This document shows, piece after piece, positions 1-7,804 of a stretch of DNA of 25,290 nucleotides. The stretch covers positions 7,449 through 32,738 of the forward strand of contig DLBG01000126.1 of assembly GCA_002494135.1 (NCBI GenBank). The letters are read 5' to 3'. This stretch comes from Lachnospiraceae bacterium UBA7027. Lineage in GTDB: Bacteria > Bacillota > Clostridia > Lachnospirales > Lachnospiraceae. The stretch's first letter is position 1, and each line of letters starts with the position of its first letter. A program made the position numbers and the translations under genes. The notes beneath the pieces are model-generated. The model saw only the letters and a program-made list of their open reading frames with translations, made no database searches and was not told the DNA's origin.

Positions 1-124
1 GCCCGAACGGCATTTCCACCCTGTTGCCGATGCGGATTTCATCCTGTAACGATTCCGGCACATGATAGCAAAACGGCCGGTCCAGATTTTTATGTGAAAT
101 GTCCACGATAACGTCTGCGAACAT
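1..124 (-). CDS. priA: Primosomal protein N' (PriA), N-terminal fragment
   Basis: Only the first 41 codons lie in the window; the gene runs off the left edge. The start is the ATG whose first base is 124, with a GGGA/GAGGGA-type ribosome binding site just upstream. The residues (MFADVIVDIS, then LDRPFCYHVPE and IGNRVEMPFG) match the conserved opening of the PriA 3' DNA-binding domain, where a strand-forming VDI segment is followed by LDRPFxYxVP and RVxVPFG. PriA is the DEAH helicase that reloads the replisome at collapsed forks. It follows recJ by 45 bases on the same strand, so the two repair and restart genes are probably cotranscribed. The helicase and zinc-binding parts cannot be checked here. 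Confidence 0.85.
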   Translation of the reverse strand, partial: MFADVIVDISHKNLDRPFCYHVPESLQDEIRIGNRVEMPFG

Positions 125-169
125 ACTCTTCCCTCACAATGCATTCATTCGCGGCACGCCGGCCGCCGA

Positions 170-1900
170 CTACATATAATCCGTCATGACAAACTCCACG
201 TTTGTCACGCCCCTGAATTCGTTTAAATCAGGGAAATACGCAACCTTCAGGCTCACGGGCCGTCCGTTGTAGATGCCCTCCGCCCTGCCTGCTCCGTAGG
301 TTGCATCGATATACTCGTGAAACTCGGGTACCCCGCGAAATAATTTCAGGGTAAAAATCCGCTCCGAGCCCGGTTCCTTCACCGCATAGATGCCGACGTC
401 CTTATTCTTGCCGACGATTCTTCCTCCGGTAAAAATCACCTCTTTACGCGCAAACTTCGGTTTCTCGTTGCCGGTTCCGTAAGGCTCCAGGCGGTTTAAA
501 TCCGCAATTACCTTCGGTGTGACATATTGAAACGGCATATCCGCATCAATGGAAACGCTTGGAATCAGATCCTCGCCGGTAAGCCCCGAATGCGCGTTTA
601 AGAATTCCCGCATCGCATCCAGATTCTCTTTCTTCATGGTGATGCCCGCCGCCATCGGATGTCCGCCGAACTTGGTAAAAAGCTCCGCACACTCGTTTAG
701 GTGCGCAAACATGTCATAGGCTTCAATGCTGCGGCCGGACCCCTTGACCATACCGTCCTCGGTATCGGTGAAGACAAAGGACGGCCTGTAAAATGTCTCT
801 TTGACACGCCCCGCGATAATTCCGGCAATGCTCTCATGCACACCCGGCAGGTAGATGACCAGAACGGAATCCCTGCAGCCCTCGGCTTCAATGAGTTCCA
901 CGGCCTCCTGCTGTCCCTTTGCGGTAATGTCCTTGCGTTCTTCGTTCATTTCATGAAGCAGCGCGGCAAGTTCCGCCGCTTTCACAGCATCGTCACACAT
1001 CAGAAGGTTCAGTGCATTCGCCGCCGAATCCAGGCGCCCCGTTGCATTGATACAGGGTCCTAAAACAAAACCGATGGAATATGACGTAATCTCTTTCTCG
1101 TCAAGTCCCGTCTGCGTAATGAGTGCTTCTAAGCCGAGGTTGACGCCGTCTTTGATATGTTTTAATGCATATTTGACAAGTGAGCGGTTTTCACTGGATA
1201 AGGGCATGACATCGCCCACAGTGGCAAATCCCGCAAGGATTAAAAGTTCCTTTTTCAGATCTCCCGAAAGCGAGCTTCCCAAAAGTGCCGCCACTACTTT
1301 ATAGGCCACAAAGGCTCCGCAGATTTCCGCATGCGGATAGGTGCTTTCTTCTCTTTTCGGATCCACAATCGCCAGTGCCGCAGGCAGTTCTTTCGGGATT
1401 TCATGATGGTCGGTAACGACAACTTCCATCCCGAGCGAATTGGCAAGTTCCACACTCTCTTTTGCCGAGATGCCGTTGTCGCAGGTAATGATGCCGCGAA
1501 TGCCTTCATCATACGCATTCTGAATCAGATGGTTGTTCATTCCGTAACCGTCAAGCACGCGGTGCGGAATTACCGAATCGACCCGCAGCCCGAATTTGCG
1601 CAGACCTTTTAAAAGAATCGCGGTGGCGCATACCCCGTCGATATCATAGTCTCCAATAATCCGGACAGGGACATGATTGTCCCGGAAATGCATAATCACC
1701 TCCACGGCTTTCTCAAGATCCGGCAGACCCCGGCCGTTGTCAAAAACCTCATCCGACTCATTGAAGAATTCCCGGATGGCTTCGGACGTCGTAAGCCCGC
1801 GATTTACGAGAACGCGAACCACAACGGGGTCTAAGTCAAACTCCGCCGAGAGCGCGTTATAATCCGCCGGTATTCTTTTTAACGTCCATTTTTTTATCAT
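170..1900 (-). CDS. recJ: Single-stranded-DNA-specific exonuclease RecJ
   Basis: A DHH-family 5'-3' exonuclease of 576 aa, almost the length of E. coli RecJ. The DHH phosphoesterase domain shows GDYDIDG (res 83-89), DNG (141-143) and DHH (164-166), the Mn-binding acidic and histidine residues. The DHHA1 part shows CINATGRL (283-290), HESIAGIIAGR (355-365), GSGRS (387-391) and FGGHPMAAG (411-419). A C-terminal OB-type region follows. The start MIKKW fits the usual family N-terminus. RecJ acts in RecF-pathway recombination and mismatch/base-excision repair. It lies 61 bases downstream of secDF and 45 upstream of priA. Its own Shine-Dalgarno-like GGGGG falls inside the right arm of the hairpin at 1913-1940, about 15 bases from the ATG, so translation may depend on that structure opening. 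Confidence 0.97.
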   Translation of the reverse strand: MIKKWTLKRIPADYNALSAEFDLDPVVVRVLVNRGLTTSEAIREFFNESDEVFDNGRGLPDLEKAVEVIMHFRDNHVPVRIIGDYDIDGVCATAILLKGLRKFGLRVDSVIPHRVLDGYGMNNHLIQNAYDEGIRGIITCDNGISAKESVELANSLGMEVVVTDHHEIPKELPAALAIVDPKREESTYPHAEICGAFVAYKVVAALLGSSLSGDLKKELLILAGFATVGDVMPLSSENRSLVKYALKHIKDGVNLGLEALITQTGLDEKEITSYSIGFVLGPCINATGRLDSAANALNLLMCDDAVKAAELAALLHEMNEERKDITAKGQQEAVELIEAEGCRDSVLVIYLPGVHESIAGIIAGRVKETFYRPSFVFTDTEDGMVKGSGRSIEAYDMFAHLNECAELFTKFGGHPMAAGITMKKENLDAMREFLNAHSGLTGEDLIPSVSIDADMPFQYVTPKVIADLNRLEPYGTGNEKPKFARKEVIFTGGRIVGKNKDVGIYAVKEPGSERIFTLKLFRGVPEFHEYIDATYGAGRAEGIYNGRPVSLKVAYFPDLNEFRGVTNVEFVMTDYM

Positions 1901-1912
1901 ACAATTTACAAA

Positions 1913-1940
1913 GATTCCCCCGAGATCTCCCGGGGGAATC
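1913..1940 (-). terminator. Hairpin between secDF and recJ
   Basis: A perfect 10-bp inverted repeat, GATTCCCCCG and CGGGGGAATC, with an 8-base loop. On the minus strand it is followed by TTTGTAAATTG, an imperfect U tract. It lies 21 bases after the secDF stop and 12 bases before the recJ ATG. It could be a leaky secDF terminator. It also contains the only purine-rich candidate ribosome binding site for recJ in its distal arm, so it may reduce recJ translation. The stem is seen directly; both roles are inferred. Confidence 0.6.
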
Positions 1941-1961
1941 CATAGTCTTTAAAATGTCGGA

Positions 1962-4472
1962 TTAAACGTAATTCTTATCGGGATCGTCTTCCTCTTCGAG
2001 GGTATCTTTCTTACCGATTTTCACTCTTAAGAAGTACCAGAAGAATCCGGCCAGGCATACGGAGGAGTAGCATCCGCAAGCAATACCGATCATCAGGGGC
2101 AAAGCAAATTCACGGATGGAAGTTACACCCAGTATGTAAAGCATAAGTACCATCGCAAACGTGGTTAAGGAAGTGAAAATACTTCTTGTGAGCGTCTGCG
2201 CAATACTTTCGTTTACGATATCCTTTAAGGTAACGGTGCCTTCCGTAACCGCACCCTTTTTGGAACGTCTCTTTGCGGAAGCGATGCGGAGTTTCTCGCT
2301 TGCTTCCTTCTTATTCTCACGGATACGGTCGAAGATAACGATGGTCGCGTTAATCGAGTAACCGACGATCGTCAGCATACAGGCGATGAACGTCGAGCTG
2401 ACGGACACTCTTGCAACCGCGTAAAATGCAAGAACGATTAATACGTCATGTACCAATGCGAGTACCGAGGATACACCGAAGCGGTAATCGCTGAATCGTA
2501 ACCAGATGTAAATCAGCATGCAGATAACCGCGATGGTAACGGATATAATGGCATTTCTTCTCATCTCGCCGGATACGGTTGCGGAAATCGTCTCGGACGT
2601 AATCGTCGCTTCATCCACTCCGTACTGTCCGGTAAAGAGATTGGCAAGTTCTGCTCTTTCGTCCTCGTTTAAGGTTCTGGTCTTTACGATAATTTCGTTG
2701 GTGCCTTCCACCTTGGTAATCTGAACACCGCCGTCACCGGTAATCTTCTCAATGGAAGGAGTGATGGTGGCATCGATCTGCTCGATGGACATGTTTTCGT
2801 TTAAGGTTGCGGTGGTTGAAGTTCCGCCTAAGAACTCAAGGCTGTATGCAAGCGCATTGCCGTCTTTTGCCTTGAATACCACCATGGTAACAATACCTGC
2901 AAGGATCAGCACTGCGGAAATGATTGCAAAAATGCGGCCCTTGGAAATGATGTCGAGTACTTTTCTCTTCTTTGCCACACCGAAGAGCTTGATGTTGCCG
3001 AGACCCATTGCGATGAAGCCGTTTATGAGAATTCTTGTAACGAAAAGTGCGGTAATCATGGAAAGAACGATACCGAGTGCCAAAGTCTGTGCAAAGCCTC
3101 TGACCGAACCGGTTCCCATAAACATAAGCACTACCGCTGCGATTAAGGTGGTGATGTTACCGTCCAGGATTGCCGACAACGCTTTCTTGAAACCGATATC
3201 CACTGCAGTCTGCAGCGTCTTTCCGGTTGCCAGTTCCTCACGGATTCTGGCAAAGATAATAACGTTCGCATCCACGGCCATACCGATGGAAAGAATGATA
3301 CCGGCAATACCGGGTAAGGTTAATGTAAAATATTCGTTAAAAACGGATAAGCATGAAACAATTAAGAAGGTGTAAAGCAAAAGTGCAAGTACCGCCGCAA
3401 AACCGGGCAGGAAATAAACTGCAACCATGATTACGGCTACAATGCCGAAACCGATTATACCGGCCAGTAAACTGGTACGGATGGCATCGGAACCGAGCTG
3501 TGCACCTACGATGTTGGAACGGATTTCCTGAAGGGTTAACTTCAGGGCACCGATACGGATTTTCGCCGCAAGTCTGTCTGCCTCTTCGTAGCTGCCCATA
3601 CCGCTAACCTGTGCTTCACCGGAGTTGATGGAATCGTTTACGGTAGGTACGCTGATGAAGTTGCCGTCATAATAAATAGCGATGGTTTCGCCGGAAAGTA
3701 CCGCTTTTGCGGTTGCGTCCGCGAATGCCTTTTTTCCTTTCTCATTAAAGGATAAGTTTACGACATTCTTCTTAACACCGCTCTGCTGGTCCTGCATCTG
3801 GGAAGCCTTGGCGCTGGTAACGTCGCTGCCTTCCAGGATGATGCTGCCGTCCGTTCTTAAATCCTCAATGCTCTTTAACAGTCTGTACTGAATGTTAATG
3901 TCTTCGGAATTCTTTAAAGAATACGGAACGGGGTTGCCGTTCTCGTCAACCTTTGCCACATCGGTTTCCGGATCATACAATACCGCGGTATCGGTTCCGG
4001 AATAGATGAATTCCACATTGTTTTCGTCAAAATATACAACGTTTCCGTCCGCCGTTACCTTCACGGAATAGTTTGCGCTTCCGTCGGAGCCGGTCTGTGC
4101 GATGAAATAAAGGCTGCCGGGCTTACCGAGGTCTTTTAAAATCGCATCCGCGTCCGTTACGCCGGGAATTTCGATTGTGATACGGTCGTTGCCTTCCTGG
4201 TATACCTGAGCTTCGGTGGAGTACGATTCCGCCTTCATTTTCAGTTTATAAACGGTATCGTTGATATCCTCCTGCGTAGGAGCCTCATCTCCCACAATCT
4301 GATACGTGATGCTGACACCGCCTGCCAAATCCAGCCCCTGCTTTACGTTGTAAGCGGAGCCGATTCTTTTTTCGCCCCAGCCCACGATAGCGGTATAGCC
4401 AAGGGCTGCCGTAATGGCGATAATCAAAAAGAATCCTAGAATTTTAAGGCCTTTGTTCTCTTTCTTATCCAT
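1962..4472 (-). CDS. secDF: Fused protein translocase subunit SecDF
   Basis: A single 836-aa chain joining SecD and SecF, the proton-driven RND-type partner of SecYEG that pulls exported proteins through the membrane. SecD half: TM1 at about res 10-30, the conserved GLDLAGG (46-52), a large extracytoplasmic P1 domain with an Asp/Asn-rich stretch near 140-190, then TM2-6 containing the VDANVIIFARIREE signature (400-413). SecF half: TM7 near 520-535, LGGT (548-551), a second periplasmic-type domain, and the VGYSINATIVIFDRIREN signature (703-720) within TM8-12. The acidic tail ends NYV. The start was chosen at 4472 because AGGAGG (4479-4484) sits 6 bases before that ATG; the in-frame ATG at 4511 overlaps the promoter -10. 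Fusion of D and F is common in Firmicutes. Confidence 0.96.
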   Translation of the reverse strand: MDKKENKGLKILGFFLIIAITAALGYTAIVGWGEKRIGSAYNVKQGLDLAGGVSITYQIVGDEAPTQEDINDTVYKLKMKAESYSTEAQVYQEGNDRITIEIPGVTDADAILKDLGKPGSLYFIAQTGSDGSANYSVKVTADGNVVYFDENNVEFIYSGTDTAVLYDPETDVAKVDENGNPVPYSLKNSEDINIQYRLLKSIEDLRTDGSIILEGSDVTSAKASQMQDQQSGVKKNVVNLSFNEKGKKAFADATAKAVLSGETIAIYYDGNFISVPTVNDSINSGEAQVSGMGSYEEADRLAAKIRIGALKLTLQEIRSNIVGAQLGSDAIRTSLLAGIIGFGIVAVIMVAVYFLPGFAAVLALLLYTFLIVSCLSVFNEYFTLTLPGIAGIILSIGMAVDANVIIFARIREELATGKTLQTAVDIGFKKALSAILDGNITTLIAAVVLMFMGTGSVRGFAQTLALGIVLSMITALFVTRILINGFIAMGLGNIKLFGVAKKRKVLDIISKGRIFAIISAVLILAGIVTMVVFKAKDGNALAYSLEFLGGTSTTATLNENMSIEQIDATITPSIEKITGDGGVQITKVEGTNEIIVKTRTLNEDERAELANLFTGQYGVDEATITSETISATVSGEMRRNAIISVTIAVICMLIYIWLRFSDYRFGVSSVLALVHDVLIVLAFYAVARVSVSSTFIACMLTIVGYSINATIVIFDRIRENKKEASEKLRIASAKRRSKKGAVTEGTVTLKDIVNESIAQTLTRSIFTSLTTFAMVLMLYILGVTSIREFALPLMIGIACGCYSSVCLAGFFWYFLRVKIGKKDTLEEEDDPDKNYV

Positions 4473-4478
4473 TTCATT

Positions 4479-4515
4479 CCTCCTTTGGTCCCATAAAAAA
4501 CCAAAGTACATTATA
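4479..4515 (-). promoter_or_regulatory. secDF -10 element and ribosome binding site
   Basis: A perfect TATAAT (4510-4515 read on the minus strand) lies directly downstream of the terminator of the preceding gene and about 38 bases before the secDF ATG. No good -35 is visible at 17 bp (TTTTAT). AGGAGG at 4479-4484 is the secDF ribosome binding site. The untranslated leader would be only about 30 bases. Confidence 0.55.
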
Positions 4516-4522
4516 ACACAAA

Positions 4523-4561
4523 AAGAGGGAGAATAAAAGGAAAACCTTTATTCTCCCTCTT
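4523..4561 (-). terminator. Intrinsic terminator after the CBS/CorC gene
   Basis: On the minus strand AAGAGGGAGAATAAAGG, loop TTTT, then CCTTTTATTCTCCCTCTT with one bulged base, running straight into TTTTTGTGT. The long stem plus U run make this a textbook Rho-independent terminator. The upstream arm contains the last codons and the TAA stop of the CBS-domain gene. The U tract is followed within a few bases by the secDF -10 element. Confidence 0.92.
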
Positions 4562-5831
4562 CCTTATTTTCAGCCAGTGTCAGGATGACTTCCGTAACAC
4601 GGTTTCCGCCGATCCGCTTTGCGGTAAGCGTGTTTCCGTCCGGAAGTTCGACCTTCTCTCCCTTTTCGGGCAGCCGGTCGTCCAAAAGTTCAATCATCAG
4701 GCCGCCGATGGAGTCATAATCCTCGCTCTCCAGGTTGCAGCCGAGCGAATCGTTGATGTCGTCGATTTTCATATTGCCGGGAAGCAGGTAAACGTTCTCG
4801 GCCTTTCGCTGAATGAGCCGGTCCTCTTCTTCATCAAACTCGTCCCGGATTTCGCCGACAATCTCCTCTAAAAGATCCTCGAGCGTCACCATGCCTTCTG
4901 CCCCGCCGTATTCGTTTAAAACAATCGCGGCGGAATTGGTCGCGGCGCGAAGCTCCATCATAAGCTCCGAGGTTTTCTTAAGCTCGTAGGTGTAATACGG
5001 CTCTCGCATCAAATCCTCTGGCTTAAAATTTGCCTTGTCCTGCTCATCGAGCAGAAGAAATTCCTTGATGTTCAGAATTCCGGTCACGTTGTCGTTGCTT
5101 TCGTGGTAAACGGGAAGGCGGGTGTAAAGATTTTTCTTAAACACTTTTCTCACTTCGTCGTACGTGGCAGTATCCGGAATCATGACAAGATCGATTCGGG
5201 GAATCATGATATCCCTTGCGCAGGCATCGCCGAAATCCACCACATTGTTGATCATCTCGCGCTCTTTTTCCTCGATGACGCCCTCTTCATGGCTGGCCTC
5301 CACGATGGTACGAAGCTCATCCTCGGTAATGACGGTTTTCTTTTTCTTCGGGTCGATGCCGAAGATACGTAAAAACAGCGTCGCAATTCCTTCCGTAATG
5401 AAAATAAACGGTGTCAGGAGAACCATTAAAATTTTCACCGCGGGCGCATAGAATAAAACAACCTTCTCTGCGTATAAATTGGCCCAGGTTTTGGGGATGA
5501 TTTCGCCGAATAAAAGCACGATGAAAGTCAGCACTCCCGTGGCAACACTGACTGCCCACGGAAGGCCGGTGGACACCGCAACGGTGGTTACCAGCGCGGA
5601 TGCCGAGATATTGACCAGATTGTTTCCGATCAGTATGGTACTTAAGAATTTCGGATATTTATCCAGGATTCCGAGCGCTTCCTTCGCCCGCCTGCTGCCC
5701 TCTTCGGACAACGTCCTAAGGCGGATGGCATTCGCGGAAGAAAACGCGGTCTCACAGGATGAGAAGAATGCGGACAGAATCAGCAGAATTACAACCGCAA
5801 TAATCTGTCCGATCAGTATAGGGCTTGGCAA
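4548..5831 (-). CDS. CNNM/DUF21-CBS-CorC family membrane protein (hemolysin-like)
   Basis: 427 aa with the standard three-part layout. The DUF21/CNNM membrane domain occupies about res 5-155, with hydrophobic helices near 5-30, 63-88, 93-112 and 128-155 and the conserved small/acidic patches SSCETAFSS and GEIIPKTWA. A CBS pair spans about 205-325, including TRLPVY (237-242) and NEYGGAEGMVTLED (306-319). A CorC_HlyC domain spans about 340-420. Relatives in Firmicutes are implicated in Mg2+ export or metal tolerance; the hemolysin name is historical. The start is a TTG at 5831 with AAGGAG 7 bases upstream; no in-frame ATG fits better. The stop of the upstream sirtuin-like gene is 12 bases away, so they are coupled. 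Transport direction cannot be read from sequence. Confidence 0.93.
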   Translation of the reverse strand: MPSPILIGQIIAVVILLILSAFFSSCETAFSSANAIRLRTLSEEGSRRAKEALGILDKYPKFLSTILIGNNLVNISASALVTTVAVSTGLPWAVSVATGVLTFIVLLFGEIIPKTWANLYAEKVVLFYAPAVKILMVLLTPFIFITEGIATLFLRIFGIDPKKKKTVITEDELRTIVEASHEEGVIEEKEREMINNVVDFGDACARDIMIPRIDLVMIPDTATYDEVRKVFKKNLYTRLPVYHESNDNVTGILNIKEFLLLDEQDKANFKPEDLMREPYYTYELKKTSELMMELRAATNSAAIVLNEYGGAEGMVTLEDLLEEIVGEIRDEFDEEEDRLIQRKAENVYLLPGNMKIDDINDSLGCNLESEDYDSIGGLMIELLDDRLPEKGEKVELPDGNTLTAKRIGGNRVTEVILTLAENKEEGE

Positions 5832-5843
5832 ATCAAAACTCCT

Positions 5844-6572
5844 TTAATAATCTTCCGCCAAATACGACATCACATCTTTTACAGGCATATAAATGACGTA
5901 ATCTGCGTATTTGTCGGTGTAGTGAGGTTCCTTATGTACCACGACGAGACGGTCTCCTTCGTAGTGACCGGTGACGTAGCGGATTTTCGAACCGGATAAG
6001 GTCATGCCGAGAACCAGCACCATATCCGCATTCCTGCAGGCCAGGGATGCCTGGGTATAAAGGTTGTTCTGCACTTTCTCGCTGTGCAGGCGGATATTCG
6101 GGCGAATCGATGCCTTGCATTCTTCGCAAAGAGGCACGCTCTTCGACTGCTGTAAGTAATCTACCGGGTAGAGTTTCTTGCATACCGGGCAGTAATTGAC
6201 ATACACGCTTCCGGCAAGCTCCACCACGTTATGAATGCCCGCGCGGTATTCCAGGCCGTAGATATTGAAGCTGATGACTTCGCTGATCTTGCCTGCATCC
6301 TGCAGGTTCCGGATTGCCGTATAGGCGGGGCCGGGCTGCGGAAGGTTTTTAATGACTTCCTTTTTGTAAAAATCATAGAAATATACCTTCCTTGTGGTGA
6401 TTTCACCTGCGGAAAGCATCTCTTCCGGGCTCTTGCCGTATGTTTTTTCAATTCGAAACAGATTGTCGGGAGCCCAGAGATCTACAGCGCCACATTCAAT
6501 CATGGCTTCCGGTCCCATAATGCAGACCACCCGTTTCGACTCTTCGAGCATGGATTTTACTTTCTCAATCAA
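5844..6572 (-). CDS. Degenerate Sir2-family (sirtuin) protein, probably not a deacetylase
   Basis: 242 aa alignable end to end with bacterial class U/III sirtuins. The helical small-domain text KTYGKSPEEM..FYDFYKK, the four zinc cysteines (C128, C131, C149, C152), the IRPNI segment after them and the C-terminal VVHKEPHYTDKYADYVI are all sirtuin-like. The catalytic motifs are altered: the NAD-binding GAGxS is GPEAM (20-24), the expected PDFR is DLW, TQNID is SFNIY (101-105), and the catalytic histidine of the ELHGS motif is alanine (ELAGS, A120). The GTSL motif reads GMTLS (189-193). Deacetylation by the known mechanism therefore seems impossible; a zinc-folded, NAD- or ADP-ribose-sensing or purely structural role is plausible. 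The start is TTG at 6572 with AAGGGG 10 bases upstream. It lies 40 bases after the L,D-transpeptidase gene and 12 before the CBS gene. Confidence 0.85.
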   Translation of the reverse strand: MIEKVKSMLEESKRVVCIMGPEAMIECGAVDLWAPDNLFRIEKTYGKSPEEMLSAGEITTRKVYFYDFYKKEVIKNLPQPGPAYTAIRNLQDAGKISEVISFNIYGLEYRAGIHNVVELAGSVYVNYCPVCKKLYPVDYLQQSKSVPLCEECKASIRPNIRLHSEKVQNNLYTQASLACRNADMVLVLGMTLSGSKIRYVTGHYEGDRLVVVHKEPHYTDKYADYVIYMPVKDVMSYLAEDY

Positions 6573-6612
6573 TTTGTTTCATCCCCTTTTTACTGTGATT
6601 GAAAAACCCCGA

Positions 6613-7605
6613 TTATTTCCACCAGGGATTTGCCGGATTCGGATCCGTGGGATCCCATCCGCGTCTCGGATCGTTTGCCGCAATCTTCGGAGCTTCGGGC
6701 TTGCCCAGAGGTCCCGGATTGGCAGCATCATCATAGATTTCAACCGTTGTTCCTACAGGACAGTTATCGTAAATCCACTTTGCATCTCCCGCCTGTAAAC
6801 GGACACAGCCGTGGGAACATACGGTCCCGAGGTTGTTGAATGCAGGCCAGTCAAGGTTTCCTTCGTTTCTGCCGTTGTACATTACGGAATGGAACCAGTA
6901 ATGTCCGCTGATGCGCTTTGCATACTGTCCGTACTGTCCGCCGTCAAATGCAAGCCATCTTGCATTCTGACCGGAACGGAAGGTTCCGACGGGAGTGGAT
7001 ACACCCGGGGAGCAGACGAATGCGCAGCAGGGCAAGGAATAATTGCCGGCATCATCCATACCGTAAACGGTTACGGTGCAGGCTGCACGGTTTACCTTGA
7101 TTAAGAAAGGACGTCCCGTGGAACGGTTTACTTTTGCCAGATTCTCTGCTGCCTGCGTTCCGGATATCGGTGCGGAGGGAGCAACGATCATTTCTCCGTA
7201 ATATGCCTGACGGCCTTCTCTCCTGCCGCAATTCTGATAATGTTTCCAGAGCAGACTCTCATCCTCACCGAATGCCGCCTTCAAATCCGGATAGGTATCG
7301 GAATAAAACTTTGAATCGAAAAGCACATTGCCCGGCATCACCTTTACACTGCCGCAGGGCTGGTTCGACGCGGTGGCGATTCTTCCCTCATTCCGTCCGA
7401 AAATCTGATAATGATTCCACAAAAGTCCGCCGTTATAACCAAATGCGGCTTTTAAGTCAGCATAGCTGTCTGCATAATAGACCGGATCAAATACGGTTCC
7501 GTCCGGCATGGAAAGCGGCGCCGCTTCTGCCTTGAAAGCGCCTATGGTAAGAACCGCAATCATCACACTCAGTGCAACTGCTGCATAGGATAAAATCTTC
7601 TTCAT
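6613..7605 (-). CDS. Secreted L,D-transpeptidase (YkuD) with two N-terminal wall repeats
   Basis: 330 aa. The signal peptide comprises KK, a hydrophobic stretch to about res 24 and an AEA-A cleavage site near 29. Two related segments of about 37 residues follow (about 39-75 and 96-132), each with FD..YY/FY, DLKAAFG, LLW.HY and G..EGR. The C-terminal YkuD domain (about 165-295) has the catalytic SHGCVRL with Cys267 and His265, plus the upstream HSVMY histidine (His239). YkuD enzymes form 3-3 peptidoglycan cross-links or attach proteins to the wall. The proline-rich tail ends PWWK. The start at 7605 is set by AAGGAG 6 bases before the ATG; an earlier in-frame ATG eight codons upstream lacks this. 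Its promoter is visible upstream, and the gene heads an operon with the sirtuin-like and CBS genes. Confidence 0.92.
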   Translation of the reverse strand: MKKILSYAAVALSVMIAVLTIGAFKAEAAPLSMPDGTVFDPVYYADSYADLKAAFGYNGGLLWNHYQIFGRNEGRIATASNQPCGSVKVMPGNVLFDSKFYSDTYPDLKAAFGEDESLLWKHYQNCGRREGRQAYYGEMIVAPSAPISGTQAAENLAKVNRSTGRPFLIKVNRAACTVTVYGMDDAGNYSLPCCAFVCSPGVSTPVGTFRSGQNARWLAFDGGQYGQYAKRISGHYWFHSVMYNGRNEGNLDWPAFNNLGTVCSHGCVRLQAGDAKWIYDNCPVGTTVEIYDDAANPGPLGKPEAPKIAANDPRRGWDPTDPNPANPWWK

Positions 7606-7640
7606 GTTCTGCTCCTTCATTTTTCTCATTTTCCCGGTTT

Positions 7641-7656
7641 CTGTCAGTCCTGACAG
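7641..7656. promoter_or_regulatory. 16-bp palindrome, possible operator
   Basis: CTGTCAG-TC-CTGACAG, perfect 7-bp arms separated by two bases. It lies about 9 bases downstream of the -10 of the L,D-transpeptidase promoter, at roughly +1 to +17. Two bases are too few for a stable RNA loop, so a dimeric repressor site in DNA is the more natural reading. The regulator is unknown. Confidence 0.45.
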
Positions 7657-7664
7657 GTCTAAAT

Positions 7665-7693
7665 ATTATACCATATATTTTATTTGTTGTGGA
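7665..7693 (-). promoter_or_regulatory. Promoter of the L,D-transpeptidase operon
   Basis: On the minus strand, TCCACA (7693-7688), 17 bases, then TATAAT (7670-7665), about 60 bases before the ATG. The -10 is perfect and the -35 matches four of six consensus bases. The expected start of transcription is close to 7658, immediately before the 16-bp palindrome. Confidence 0.65.
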
Positions 7694-7758
7694 GTTTTTC
7701 TTTATGATATATTTTTTCCATTTTCGCCTCTTTTTTTTCATTCCCTTTTCCCCTTATG

Positions 7759-7796
7759 AATAGTAAAATACTATTGTGTGTGATAATTCATGGAGG
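7759..7796 (+). promoter_or_regulatory. Dyad, -10-like element and ribosome binding site upstream of GH9 gene
   Basis: AATAGTA-AAA-TACTATT (7759-7775) is a perfect 7-bp-arm dyad. TAAAAT (7764-7769) inside it resembles a -10, but the sequence 17 bases upstream (TTCCCT) is a poor -35, so the promoter assignment is tentative. If correct, a protein bound to the dyad would block it. GGAGG at 7792-7796 is the ribosome binding site, 8 bases before the GH9 ATG. A pyrimidine-rich tract (about 7709-7755) lies just upstream. Confidence 0.4.
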
Positions 7797-7804
7797 AAAT
7801 TTTT

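Noticed and set aside
2752..3400. Long open frames antisense to secDF, aspS and recJ
   Set aside because: They are complementary-frame shadows of well-conserved genes, without ribosome binding sites or recognisable protein features.
4473..4511. Longer N-terminus for SecDF from an upstream ATG
   Set aside because: The extra 13 codons overlap the TATAAT element and lack a ribosome binding site, while AGGAGG fits the ATG at 4472 and the hydrophobic signal anchor follows it directly.
6573..6612. Terminator between the L,D-transpeptidase and sirtuin-like genes
   Set aside because: Only an A/T-rich short complementarity is present and there is no stable GC stem; read-through is expected.
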